From the NCBI GenBank assembly GCA_014529385.2, contig CM043965.1:60781433-60845432 (forward strand): DNA of 64,000 bases, in the 5' to 3' direction. The DNA is from Adiantum capillus-veneris. Taxonomy: Eukaryota > Streptophyta > Polypodiopsida > Polypodiales > Pteridaceae. The notes beneath the pieces were generated by a model. It worked only from the letters and a program-made list of their open reading frames with translations. It did not search any database and was not told the DNA's origin. Made by a program: the position numbers and the translations under genes. Of this stretch, positions 1 through 10,709 are shown one piece after another; positions within the stretch are counted from its first letter, which is position 1, and each line of letters begins with the position of its first letter.

Positions 1-822
1 TTGCATTAAAAACCATTCCCAGTGCATCTCTCTCGATTGTGGAATACCTTGCTTTGTTGTACTAACTCTTCGACCAAAATAATATACTAGGTAATCCATT
101 TTCCCATCAAGTTTTGTGAGAATAGCCTCATTGCCATACCGGAAGCATCTATATAAAGATGGAAGATAACATCCCCAATCTAGCTTCCAAAAGGATTGGC
201 TTCATACTAATGGCCTCCTTGAGAGACTAGAAACTCGTTTCACATTCTGGGGTCCAAACAAACTTAACTCCTTTCTGGGTAAATACATATAATGGAATGG
301 CCTTTGTTGCAAACATATGAATAGATCTTCTAAAAAAAATCGATGTACCCCAAGAATGAACTCAATTCTGACACATTCATTGCTGATCTCGCTTTTGCTG
401 GACACACTGGAATTTGTCTTCATCCATTTCAATTCCATTTTTGGACATTGTATGTCCCAAAAGTTGTCCCTTCTAGACCATGAACACTGATTTGAAGGGA
501 TTGAGACGAATCCTTTTCTCTCTGCATCTCACAAATACCGTTTCCAAAAAATAGAAGATGCATGTCTTCAATTGAGAACATTGTAAAGTCATCCACAAAT
601 ATTGCCAAAAATTTATGCAAAAACTCATTGAGGATTTTCATTATACATCATTGAAAGGCTCCTGGAGCATTACATAACCCAAATGGCATTATGAAACATG
701 AAAGATCCCCATTTAGTGATGAATTTTGTTTTTGCTCGAGATTTTGGTGCGATCTTTAGTTGGTTGTACCCACTATATCCATCCATAAAGTCCCGATGTG
801 AAAGATAGAGTTGTTCAAAGAG
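1..822 (-). pseudogene. Decayed gypsy RT/RNase H segment (inverted copy)
   Basis: This is the minus-strand copy of 8738-9559. Fragments at 429-641 and 202-438 match the plus-strand pieces at 8919-9131 and 9122-9358. The segment is broken by the same stops and frameshifts as the plus copies and cannot encode an enzyme. It is cut off by the window start within the RNase H part. Confidence 0.8.
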
Positions 823-1396
823 GTAGGATGTCTGGCCGAAATTTGCAGGTCGTCGTTTCAGAAAACTAAAGTGCCTAATGTGTAGCTCTACTCAATGCGA
901 ACGCGTGGATATGTTGAAATGCGAAAACGGATAACGTATGCTCACCGAATCACCTGATGAAGCTCGTAGGTCGAGCTCGCAAAGCCAGACCGTACGCCTG
1001 CAATGTAAGTATTGGCGCGTAGCTCTCGTCGCGGGCAACACGCTGCACTTCTTCGCACTCAATTCCGACCACCGTGCGCGCGTAGCGTCAAGATGAAGCT
1101 CTCACTCTCTCTCTCTCGTACACAGTACGCTCACTCATAGATAGTACTTTTTAAAATGACAAAGGTTTTTCATTAAGGTCAAAAAGTGGTATAAATACCT
1201 TACAATCTCAAACCCTAATGTTCCAATTTTCATCTACTCAATCTAAATGTCAAAACTGGGATACAATCTGGAAACTTTTGTAAAGCCCCAATATTTACAA
1301 AGGTGAAATGTCGGGTGCTCTCAATAAATGAATAATTACAAAAAATAATAATCCGTCGAGCAGTCATTTTCCGTAGGGTGTGTCCAGCCGCTAACA
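823..1396 (-). repeat. OTA-type LTR 5' fragment (inverted copy)
   Basis: On the minus strand this begins TGTTAGCGG at 1396 and ends at the AGACATCCTAC motif near 823, as in the plus-strand copies at 8163-8737. It is a partial LTR: the last third, present at 33253-33602, is missing. Confidence 0.8.
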
Positions 1397-2110
1397 AGAG
1401 ATCACATGAAAGAGGTAATGTGACTCTGTTTTAAAGAAATCACAGCTGCTTTGGTTAGCATACATCGAGTGAGCTCGTAGCTGTTCGAACACTAATCGTA
1501 AGTGTTCTATGTGTTCATCTTTAGTCTTACTATAAATGAGAATGTCATCAAGGAAAACCACAACAAATTTTTCAAGATAGGGACGTAAGACACTATCCAT
1601 GAGTGTCATAAATGTAGCAGGAGCATTGGTTAAACTAAAAGGCATAACCAAAAATTCAAAATGCCCAAACCGTGTTCTAAAGGCAGTTTTGGAGATATCT
1701 TGCAAAAGGATACGCACCTGTTGGTATCCTGAACGAATATCTATCTTTGTATAGTATCTTGCCCCATGGAGTTGATCAAACAACTCATCCACTCTTGGCA
1801 GAGGATACTTGTTCTTGATGGTTATGACGTTTAATCCGCGATAATCTACGCACATGCGCATAGTACCATCTTTCTTTTTTACCAATAGAATTGGTGATGC
1901 CCAAGGCGAAGTACTAGGTCTAATGAAACCACGGGTGAGGTAGTTAACCAACTGACTCTCAACCTCCTTGGATTCTTTAGCACTCATACGATAAGGTGAT
2001 TTACTCATCATCGGTTTAGTGCCTGGCAAGACATCTATGCCATGTTGCACATCACGTGTAGGGGGTAAACCCGGCAGTAAATCACTTGAGAATACATCAC
2101 TATACTCCAT
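1391..2110 (-). pseudogene. Chromovirus reverse transcriptase, truncated (inverted copy)
   Basis: An open stretch of 239 codons holds the fingers and palm of a Ty3/gypsy RT. It shows [26 protein letters not shown], the FLDD form of the YxDD catalytic box and a LTNAPATF helix. It stops at HVISC where an LTR fragment abuts, so thumb, RNase H and integrase are missing. It carries one extra Met codon relative to the 238-codon plus copies at 15562 and 23674. The frame is open only by chance of decay, and the enzyme would be incomplete. Confidence 0.88.
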
Positions 2111-2164
2111 GAGTAAGTGAGTCAGCTTTTACCATGCAAAAGGAGAAAGTAAACTAGAGTTATG

Positions 2165-2876
2165 CTAGGATAGAGAATCTTGTAATTGTTGTAATGTTTG
2201 TTTTACAACAATTGCACGTTGCTCTATAGAATTAAAATTGAGAGTACTTTGCTCGTTAGATTTGTTAACACTTTGCTTATCATTAGAATTCATTGCACTT
2301 TTCATACCATTACTAGAATTCACCGCACTTTGCTCTTGAGAATTCACAAGACTTGGAGACAAGCAGTAACACAAAAAGACTTCATCTATCAGATCTGATT
2401 TCTGCAAAATAGAAAGCTCAACTGTACATATAAGAGGTGCATATGATATTTTTCTCACCAAGCAAAAGCACATGTTTACCATTGGCCATAAAGGATAGGG
2501 ATTTGTGTTCATAACTAGTGTGCAATGTGTTTCCTAGACCATGCAGCCACTCTCGTCCTAAAACTACATCAACACAGTCCATGTTCGTAGCTTGAAAGTC
2601 AAGGGTCATCGTATGATCTTGAACAATAAGCTCAACTCCTTGAACTACCGTGTCCCATACTTCTTTGTCATTGCCAGACATCTGCTCCACCACATACTTG
2701 TGGGAGCAGGGAGTCTGTGTAAGCTTCAATTTCTTGACTACCTTATAGTTCAAAAAGTTATGAGTTGCACCATCATCCACTAAAATACGAACACATTGTT
2801 CATTAATAGTGCCATGCATGCAAATCAAATCATGGGGGCCAAAGGTGGGCTGCCACATTGAAGCAGGCAGGCACAC
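2165..2876 (-). pseudogene. Chromovirus protease region (inverted copy, frameshifted)
   Basis: This is the minus-strand equivalent of 6685-7398. The aspartic protease box reads VDDGATHNF. The run of A after GGTGAG has five bases here against seven in units 1 and 2, so the reading splits into 2418-2876 and 2165-2512 instead of one 237-codon frame. The second piece is rich in Ser, Asn and Gln and joins protease to RT. Confidence 0.8.
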
Positions 2877-3596
2877 AACACTTGTGCTTTTCTTCCATAT
2901 GAAGAACCTCTACATCACAATATTTAGGAGATGAATCTAATGTGAGGCGTTGCACCGTGTGCATGGTCTTTTCTTTGCCTTGTAAAAGAGGATAATCTTT
3001 CTTGTTATGTTGGTCCGAAAGACATCTAAAACACAAATTGTGTTTCTTTGCACACTCAAAATCAACAGTGCTGAGGGACCCACGTGGAGTATCTCGTGAT
3101 TGCTTAGGCTTCTTAGCTTCTTGTGGGCATGGAGAGGTAGATTGTCTCTTATTCCTCTTGGAACGTATGAGAGATCTACCTCACCATTGGATCTTAGCCA
3201 CATTGCTCTTGGCAAAATTATTCTTAGAGTAGGGAATATTTCCTTTCCTCTCTTGGTCATCATCATATCTTTGGGCATGACTGATGGCTTCTTCCAAAGT
3301 TTTTGGATGTTTGGTCTTGACATGAAGACGATAGTCTTTGTCAAGACACCTATTAAAACCCCGTATCTTTTGGAATTCATCTAGACCTTCTAGTTTCAAA
3401 ATGATTTTCCGATACTTTGAAAGGTACTGTGTGAGAGAGAGGTTAGACATGCAGCATGCATCCCATGCTAACCAATTCTTATCTTCTTCATTGGAGTCCA
3501 AAAACTCTTTGGAGAAAGAAGCTTGAAACGCAACCCAAGACAGAGGACGAGCATCTATTGGAAATGGCATCCACCACTTATAGGCCTTGCCTTTAA
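2830..3596 (-). pseudogene. Chromovirus gag, truncated at the fold-back joint (inverted copy)
   Basis: The minus-strand gag starts abruptly at the joint near 3596, corresponding to the KGKAYKWW region of the plus copies. It runs through the capsid-like domain (stop after KIQW) to the degenerate zinc knuckle. The amino-terminal part present at 5508-5964 is missing. Confidence 0.82.
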
Positions 3597-3597
3597 T

Positions 3598-4880
3598 TAT
3601 ATCCAGAGATTATCATTTGACCCAAAGGCACAACCTTCTAGCGCTGACGGCCCAAACTAGAAAGAAGCGGAAAACAAAAGCCAAGGCATCCCCATCTCTG
3701 CCTTGGAGAATAGAGCAGTGCATCGATTTGCTACAAAGGCTATTGGTCTAAAAAATATCCCAAGCTTGTTTTGCAAATTTCACTGAATGAATGTGAGAAG
3801 TAATGGTGCGCTTCACAGACAATGCAATGGGAAATGAACAACAAAATGCCCATAAACCTTAGCTCCATACTATTTAGCAATGTAGTGTCTCAGACTGCCA
3901 AGGGTAAGACCCATAACCTTTTCAAAGCATGGTATATGTGGCAATACCTATACTAGGCAACAAGTCTTCCACCACATGTCAATGCGCAAAACATACTCTT
4001 GAAGTTGAGTGGGGCTGAAGTCCCTAAAGATTAGACCGTGAGTCTAGAGACCCAGCCAGAACAAACATATCTGGTTATAATAGGACAAAAAGAGATCTAG
4101 AACAAGATGTAGTAGGGACATTTGAGCTGCCAACAAGAAAGCAGAAACTCACTAAGGATTTTTATGATCATTTCAGTGCAAGAACTAAGAAATTGGCAAC
4201 AAATGTTGAAAAGACACCGGAGCCAACAACTGAATAGACAACAGACAATTCACGGGCAATGATTATTGTCCTTCCTAGTACAACACTAGATATAACAACA
4301 GAACTTCAAAAAAGTCCAAAACAAAAGGCACTTATGAATGAACTACAATCATTGCATCGTCAAGAGACCAGTGGACATGTTACAAGCTCTTTAGAAGAAT
4401 AGCCTAGTGGAAAATATGGTGATAGATTCATAAAAAAACTTTGGCAGTACCCTATAATGTCCCAATCCTGACATACCAAATTGAAAGAGCAGATGCTAAG
4501 ACCATTACTAATGGGTGTGCTGCTACCATCCAAATGGGGTGGAACACCATAGTTAGTGCCACGAGTCAGATGATGGAAGCCCAGAGCTTCATCAAACAAT
4601 CGGACTGTTACCCAGCTAGAGCAAGCACTCGAAAGAGAAATCATCAAATGAAAAAAAAGAAAGAAAAAATTATCCAGATAAAAGAATATCTCATTGAAGA
4701 ACAATGTCAGGAGGAGCGTATGTACAGACCATTAAAAGCTCAAACAACAAGGGAACAAGCTGAAGTGTAAGGACATGGGTCCTACGGACAAGGCCACCCG
4801 CACAGCCGGACAGTGTGTCCGCTAAGGGGGAGGCTATAAGATAGCACGGCTGGGTGGAGACTAGCACACCGCCCTTTCAC
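3598..4880 (+). other. Unrecognised leader of unit 1
   Basis: There is no domain I can name. Short open pieces (for example 4441-4770) are shared by all units but carry stops in every frame. The last ~110 bp, from TGTAAGG at 4768 to ...CCCTTTCA at 4879, directly precede a primer binding site and may be the 3' end of a chromovirus 5' LTR. They contain a small GGACAGTGTGTCC hairpin. No second copy of this possible LTR occurs in the unit, so its start cannot be set. Confidence 0.5.
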
Positions 4881-4893
4881 TGGTATCCGAGCT
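4881..4893 (+). other. Primer binding site, tRNA-iMet type (unit 1)
   Basis: TGGTATCCGAGCT differs by one base from the usual plant initiator-Met PBS (TGGTATCAGAGCT). It lies about 600 bp upstream of gag, the expected place for a chromovirus. Copies lie at 12989-13001, 21102-21114 and 31299-31311. Confidence 0.6.
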
Positions 4894-5507
4894 ATTTTTG
4901 GAAAAAGAAAAAGCGGGTTGCATGTGCATGTGACGTGCTACTTCTCTCCCACGATCTTCAGACAACGACGTCTTCGCTGTGGAGACAGGCAACGACAACC
5001 CCATCTACGCCCTCCATGGCGGGCGACCAAGGCAAACTCGACCGGCAACTCTACGACACCGAGGCTCCGAAGGCTTCGATTGGCTGCGCACATAGGAAGG
5101 CAACCCTTGCATGAAGGAGGGTTGAACCCACCCCATGAGGGTAAGAGGCCAACACTTTACCATGAAGCTATCGACCCTTGTTACACAACAAGGAAAGATA
5201 GCATACTTGTGTTGAAAAGAAAGATAGAACGAAAAGAAAAGCTTCAAACTTCAAGGAAGTAGTTTCACCCTTCCTTTTCACTTCTTGGAGGAAGACAAGT
5301 TTTCCTCAAATTATTTTTTCCTCAAGGAGGTAGCTTCAAAGTGAACAAAAGCTTTCACAAAACAACGAGTTTTTGTGAAGAATCAACAAAGGTGTTCTTA
5401 CGACGAACAAAAAATGAAGCGCTACAATTTCCGCAAGGCGAGGTTCGCATGCAACGCAAATTGCGGAGCATATAAAACACAAAGACTTCAATTCTACAAG
5501 GTACAAG

Positions 5508-6731
5508 TTGACTTTTTTTTTGCATGTAGATCAAAATCAGGGCACTAATATGCATGACGATGATGATCTAGGAGATCATGGCCTTGTGGATATGACTGCT
5601 TTCAAGACTTTGGAAAATTGCAAAAGCGTACTTGAATGCGACCTCTCCGCACTCAATGCAAATGTTACAAATCTTACGGAGCTACTTGTGAAATTTATGA
5701 ATTCACGGATGGCTCAAGGAGCCACAAGTGGCATAGTTCAAGGGAACTAAGCTCGCACGACTCAACGAGTCCAAGAGACAAGTGCTTCAAAAGATGCAAA
5801 AGGTATCAATGCATTACTTAAGAATATCACCATTCCCGAGTTTCACGGGGAAGAGCACGATCGCAACAAGGATGCGGTCAATAAGTTCTTACACAAATGG
5901 AGTGATATTCATAGATTGAGACACACCCCGGATATAAAAACAGCTACGGAAACAAGGCTATCTCTTAAAGGCAAGGCCTATAAGTGGTGGATGCCATTTC
6001 CAATAGATGCTCGTCCTCTGTCTTGGGTTGCGTTTCAAGCTTCTTTCTCCAAAGAGTTTTTGGACTCCAATGAAGAAGATAAGAATTGGTTAGCATGGGA
6101 TGCATGCTGCATGTCTAACCTCTCTCTCACACAGTACCTTTCAAAGTATCGGAAAATCATTTTGAAACTAGAAGGTCTAGATGAATTCCAAAAGATACGG
6201 GGTTTTAATAGGTGTCTTGACAAAGACTATCGTCTTCATGTCAAGACCAAACATCCAAAAACTTTGGAAGAAGCCATCAGTCATGCCCAAAGATATGATG
6301 ATGACCAAGAGAGGAAAGGAAATATTCCCTACTCTAAGAATAATTTTGCCAAGAGCAATGTGGCTAAGATCCAATGGTGAGGTAGATCTCTCATACGTTC
6401 CAAGAGGAATAAGAGACAATCTACCTCTCCATGCCCACAAGAAGCTAAGAAGCCTAAGCAATCACGAGATACTCCACGTGGGTCCCTCAGCACTGTTGAT
6501 TTTGAGTGTGCAAAGAAACACAATTTGTGTTTTAGATGTCTTTCGGACCAACATAACAAGAAAGATTATCCTCTTTTACAAGGCAAAGAAAAGACCATGC
6601 ACACGGTGCAACGCCTCACATTAGATTCATCTCCTAAATATTGTGATGTAGAGGTTCTTCATATGGAAGAAAAGCACAAGTGTTGTGTGCCTGCCTGCTT
6701 CAATGTGGCAGCCCACCTTTGGCCCCCATGA
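5508..6731 (+). pseudogene. Chromovirus gag polyprotein, two in-frame stops (unit 1)
   Basis: One reading frame covers 5508-6731, interrupted by TAA at 5748 and TGA at 6378. The product would be the capsid/nucleocapsid precursor that packages retrotransposon RNA. The middle part (5916-6380) has the retrotransposon gag signature, KAYKWW followed by WVAFQASFSKEFLD and SLTQYLSKYRK. After the TGA a basic stretch leads to a zinc knuckle CFRCLSDQHNKKDY, in which the last Cys of C-X2-C-X4-H-X4-C is Tyr. Both stops recur in all complete copies, so they predate the copying. Gag overlaps the protease frame by 47 bases in another register; an old indel is more likely than programmed frameshifting. Confidence 0.85.
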
Positions 6732-7398
6732 TTTGATTTGCATGCATGGCACTATTAATGAACAATGTGTTCGTATTTTAGTGGATGATGGTGCAACTCA
6801 TAACTTTTTGAACTATAAGGTAGTCAAGAAATTGAAGCTTACACAGACTCCCTGCTCCCACAAGTATGTGGTGGAGCAGATGTCTGGCAATGACAAAGAA
6901 GTATGGGACACGGTAGTTCAAGGAGTTGAGCTTATTGTTCAAGATCATACGATGACCCTTGACTTTCAAGCTACGAACATGGACTGTGTTGATGTAGTTT
7001 TAGGACGAGAGTGGCTGCATGGTCTAGGAAACACATTGCACACTAGTTATGAACACAAATCCCTATCCTTTATGGCCAATGGTAAACATGTGCTTTTGCT
7101 TGGTGAGAAAAAAATATCATATGCACCTCTTATATGTACAGTTGAGCTTTCTATTTTGCAGAAATCAGATCTGATAGATGAAGTCTTTTTGTGTTACTGC
7201 TTGTCTCCAAGTCTTGTGAATTCTCAAGAGCAAAGTGCGGTGAATTCTAGTAATGGTATGAAAAGTGCAATGAATTCTAATGATAAGCAAAGTGTTAACA
7301 AATCTAACGAGCAAAGTACTCTCAATTTTAATTCTATAGAGCAACGTGCAATTGTTGTAAAACAAACATTACAACAATTACAAGATTCTCTATCCTAG
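6685..7398 (+). pseudogene. Chromovirus aspartic protease plus linker (unit 1)
   Basis: This is a 237-codon open stretch. Residues 32-41 read LVDDGATHNF, the retropepsin active site with Asp in place of the usual Ser/Thr after the catalytic Asp. The flap and back half follow, with VVLGREWLHGLG (residues ~106-117) as the conserved end of the fold. Residues ~160-225 are Ser/Asn/Gln-rich and link to RT. The retropepsin would cut Gag-Pol during particle maturation. A TAG at 7396 separates it from RT, which lies in the same frame in units 2 and 3. The first Met is not a convincing natural start; the domain would have been made as part of Gag-Pol. Confidence 0.85.
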
Positions 7399-7453
7399 CA
7401 TAACTCTAGTTTACTTTCTCCTTTTGCATGGTAAAAGCTGACTCACTTACTCA

Positions 7454-8168
7454 TGGAGTATAGTGATGTATTCTCAAGTGATTTACTGCCGGGTTTACCC
7501 CTACACGTGATGTGCAACATGGCATAGATGTCTTGCCAGGCACTAAACCGATGAGTAAATCACCTTATCGTATGAGTGCTAAAGAATCCAAGGAGGTTGA
7601 GAGTCAGTTGGTTAACTACCTCACCCGTGGTTTCATTAGACCTAGTACTTCGCCTTGGGCATCACCAATTCTATTGGTAAAAAAGAAAGATGGTACTATG
7701 CGCATGTGCGTAGATTATCGCGGATTAAACGTCATAACCATCAAGAACAAGTATCCTCTGCCAAGAGTGGATGAGTTGTTTGATCAACTCCATGGGGCAA
7801 GATACTATACAAAGATAGATATTCGTTCAGGATACCAACAGGTGCGTATCCTTTTGCAAGATATCTCCAAAACTGCCTTTAGAACACGGTTTGGGCATTT
7901 TGAATTTTTGGTTATGCCTTTTAGTTTAACCAATGCTCCTGCTACATTTATGACACTCATGGATAGTGTCTTACGTCCCTATCTTGAAAAATTTGTTGTG
8001 GTTTTCCTTGATGACATTCTCATTTATAGTAAGACTAAAGATGAACACATAGAACACTTACGATTAGTGTTCGAACAGCTACGAGCTCACTCGATGTATG
8101 CTAACCAAAGCAGCTGTGATTTCTTTAAAACAGAGTCACATTACCTCTTTCATGTGATCTCTTGTTAG
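7454..8168 (+). pseudogene. Chromovirus reverse transcriptase, truncated and frameshifted (unit 1)
   Basis: Same RT fragment as 15562-16278, but one C is missing in a C-run near 7500, so the frame is open only from 7512 (218 codons). Visible RT blocks are [42 protein letters not shown] and [10 protein letters not shown], the last holding the catalytic Asp pair. The protein ends at HVISC, where a foreign LTR begins. In intact relatives the sequence would continue into thumb, RNase H, integrase and chromodomain. Confidence 0.88.
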
Positions 8169-8737
8169 CGGCTGGACACACCCTACGGAAAATGACTGCT
8201 CGACGGATTATTATTTTTTGTAATTATTCATTTATTGAGAGCACCCGACATTTCACCTTTGTAAATATTGGGGCTTTACAAAAGTTTCCAGATTGTATCC
8301 CAGTTTTGACATTTAGATTGAGTAGATGAAAATTGGAACATTAGGGTTTGAGATTGTAAGGTATTTATACCACTTTTTGACCTTAATGAAAAACCTTTGT
8401 CATTTTAAAAAGTACTATCTATGAGTGAGCGTACTGTGTACGAGAGAGAGAGAGTGAGAGCTTCATCTTGACGCTACGCGCGCACCGGTGGTCGGAATTG
8501 AGTGCGAAGAAGTGCAGCGTGTTGCCCGCGACGAGAGCTACGCGCCAATACTTACATTGCAGGCGTACGGTCTGGCTTTGCGAGCTCGACCTACGAGCTT
8601 CATCAGGTGATTCGGTGAGCATACGTTATCCGTTTTCGCATTTCAACATATCCACGCGTTCGCATTGAGTAGAGCTACACATTAGGCACTTTAGTTTTCT
8701 GAAACGACGACCTGCAAATTTCGGCCAGACATCCTAC
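8163..8737 (+). repeat. OTA-type LTR, 5' portion (unit 1)
   Basis: It starts TGTTAGCG exactly where the chromovirus RT is interrupted and stops at AGACATCCTAC. The same sequence continues at 33253-33602 to end CGCCAACA, which is nearly the inverted complement of the start, as expected for LTR ends. A TATA-like GGTATTTATACC lies at 8360-8371, and a GA-rich tract near 8440 and a GC-rich block follow, consistent with a promoter region. Further copies: 16273-16846, 24385-24959, 26473-27047. Confidence 0.75.
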
Positions 8738-9358
8738 CTCTTTGAACAACTCTATCTTTCACATCGGGACTTTATGGATGGATATAGTGGGTACAACCAA
8801 CTAAAGATCGCACCAAAATCTCGAGCAAAAACAAAATTCATCACTAAATGGGGATCTTTCATGTTTCATAATGCCATTTGGGTTATGTAATGCTCCAGGA
8901 GCCTTTCAATGATGTATAATGAAAATCCTCAATGAGTTTTTGCATAAATTTTTGGCAATATTTGTGGATGACTTTACAATGTTCTCAATTGAAGACATGC
9001 ATCTTCTATTTTTTGGAAACGGTATTTGTGAGATGCAGAGAGAAAAGGATTCGTCTCAATCCCTTCAAATCAGTGTTCATGGTCTAGAAGGGACAACTTT
9101 TGGGACATACAATGTCCAAAAATGGAATTGAAATGGATGAAGACAAATTCCAGTGTGTCCAGCAAAAGCGAGATCAGCAATGAATGTGTCAGAATTGAGT
9201 TCATTCTTGGGGTACATCGATTTTTTTTAGAAGATCTATTCATATGTTTGCAACAAAGGCCATTCCATTATATGTATTTACCCAGAAAGGAGTTAAGTTT
9301 GTTTGGACCCCAGAATGTGAAACGAGTTTCTAGTCTCTCAAGGAGGCCATTAGTATGA
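8738..9358 (+). pseudogene. Decayed OTA gypsy reverse transcriptase (unit 1)
   Basis: Translated pieces read FMDGYSGYNQLKIAP, KTKFITKWGSF and FLHKFLAIFVDDFTMFS, the last being the catalytic palm box with VDD. They lie in different frames with stops between. The 5' part of RT is missing: the sequence starts abruptly after the LTR fragment. The family matches the minus-strand element at 55620-62545, which has the same ITKWGSF block. Confidence 0.75.
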
Positions 9359-9861
9359 AGCCAATCCTTTTGGAAGCTAGATTGGGGATGTTATCTTCCA
9401 TCTTTATATAGATGCTTCCGGTATGGCAATGAGGCTATTCTCACAAAACTTGATGGGAAAATGGATTACCTAGTATATTATTTTGGTCGAAGAGTTAGTA
9501 CAACAAAGCAAGGTATTCCACAATCGAGAGAGATGCACTGGGAATGGTTTTTAATGCAACTAAATTTATGCATTATTTGTTGTGGAAGTTATTTCACTTT
9601 TATGTGGACCGTCAGGCATTGCTCTTTTTTATTAGCAAAGTGGTGATTCAAGGATGACTAATCAGATGGATGATGTTTCTATTGGAATTTCAATTTAAGA
9701 TTGTCCATAAGCCAAGGAAAACTCATTGTGGTGTTAATTTCATAGCCCAAAGTAGCGAGGGAATTTCAACTACATTATTAAGAGACGAACTAGCGGATGC
9801 TAAACTTGTCCAGACTATTGGCAACGGATGGGCTAGATCCAAAATGGCACGATGCATATGA
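9359..9861 (+). pseudogene. Decayed OTA gypsy RNase H (unit 1)
   Basis: Across frames one can read KPILLEARLG, a DASG strand, YSTIERDALGMVF and FQFKIVHKPRKTHCGVNF, which correspond in order to the RT connection and RNase H of Ty3/gypsy elements. Frameshifts and a TGA near 9643 break it. Unit 2 has four extra G at 17931-17934 in this segment. Confidence 0.68.
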
Positions 9862-10019
9862 TTTTCTCTAGTATGGAGGTGTTCTAAAGGATTGGTCTGA
9901 ATCCAGCAAGGGCCATCAAAAGCTTGAAATTCACTGTTATATCTGGATCCTTGTACAAGTTGGGAATTCATGGAGTCTTGAGGAAATGTGTATCAGTGTA
10001 AAGCAAAGTGAAATTAATC

Positions 10020-10709
10020 ACTAAGGCTCACAGTGGCAGCTCGTGAGGACACTTTTCCATTGATATAAAAAGGTCTTGCAAGCAGGGTTATGGTGGCAGA
10101 GCACGAAGTCAAAGGTCAAAGCCTTTTGCAAAACATGTGATATTTGTCACAGAATGGGCAGACCCATTGCAACAGACATGACACCTTTGACCATAATACA
10201 ACCATCAGGAATCTTCATGAAATGGGGTTTGGATTATATGGGACCGTCCAAGAAGGTCACTACCTGTTATGTGAGTAAATGGGTGGAAGCTAAGGCATTA
10301 CCCAATAACTTAGCCAAGTTTACAACATGGTTTTTATATTAACACATTATAGTTGATATGGTTGTCCAATTGAGTCTATATCGTATTATTCCAGATCAAA
10401 TGCACATGCTAAAAGTAGCAATAAGAGTATTAAGATAATTCTGACTATGATAGTTTAGAAGGAACCTCACACATTGGATGATAAGCTTCAATAAACACTC
10501 TGGCCATATAGACACCATTCAACATGATGTATGATACTCAAGCAGTGTTACCCATGGAATTTATTGTCCCCACCCTTAGATTGGCTATAGAGCATGACAT
10601 GGAGTACAACTCAACATTGAAGAAGAGATTAGATGAGTTAATTAAGTTGGATGAGATCAAACAAAGAGCAATGTTGGAACAAGAAGTAACACAACAACGA
10701 AGGAAATAG
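10020..10709 (+). pseudogene. Decayed OTA gypsy integrase (unit 1)
   Basis: The zinc-binding part is visible as an AHSG...GHF block (10024-10055, with a TGA and a one-base shift), followed by QAGLWWQSTKSKVKAFCKTCDICHR across 10076-10150, giving the H-H-C-C set. The core starts with KWGLDYMGP, then CYVSKWVEAKAL, a variant of the OTA signature. A short piece between these blocks, present in the related element near 57050, is deleted. The second and third catalytic acidic residues are not recognisable. The segment at 10524-10709 matches the carboxy-terminal region (MYDTQAVLPMEF...). Confidence 0.75.

Larger units (their letters stand above)
1..3596 (-). mobile_element. Inverted partial copy of the composite 8.1-kb unit
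   Basis: This stretch is the reverse complement of 5965-9559. It runs gag, protease, chromovirus RT, OTA LTR fragment, then the second gypsy RT/RNase H, all on the minus strand, and is cut by the left window edge. At 3596-3598 it switches directly to plus-strand unit 1, with at most a few bases of overlap at the joint. The two arms are separated by about 2.37 kb (3597-5964), so this is a fold-back with a loop, not a simple hairpin. Differences from unit 1 are few: an extra ATG codon in the RT leader, a missing G near 1077, and five instead of seven A in the run equivalent to 7108-7114. Confidence 0.93.

Noticed and set aside
4768-4879. A 110-bp LTR of a miniature (TRIM-like) element
   Set aside because: It has TG...CA-like ends and a PBS next to it, but no second copy downstream and a full gag-pol 5' half follows, so it is more likely the end of a chromovirus LTR.
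6177-6559. Minus-strand open frames opposite gag
   Set aside because: Mirror frames of the gag sequence, repeated in every copy, without a domain.
6685-6731. Programmed frameshift between gag and protease
   Set aside because: The frames overlap, but there is no clear slippery site or following structure, and gag already carries two stops; an old indel explains it.
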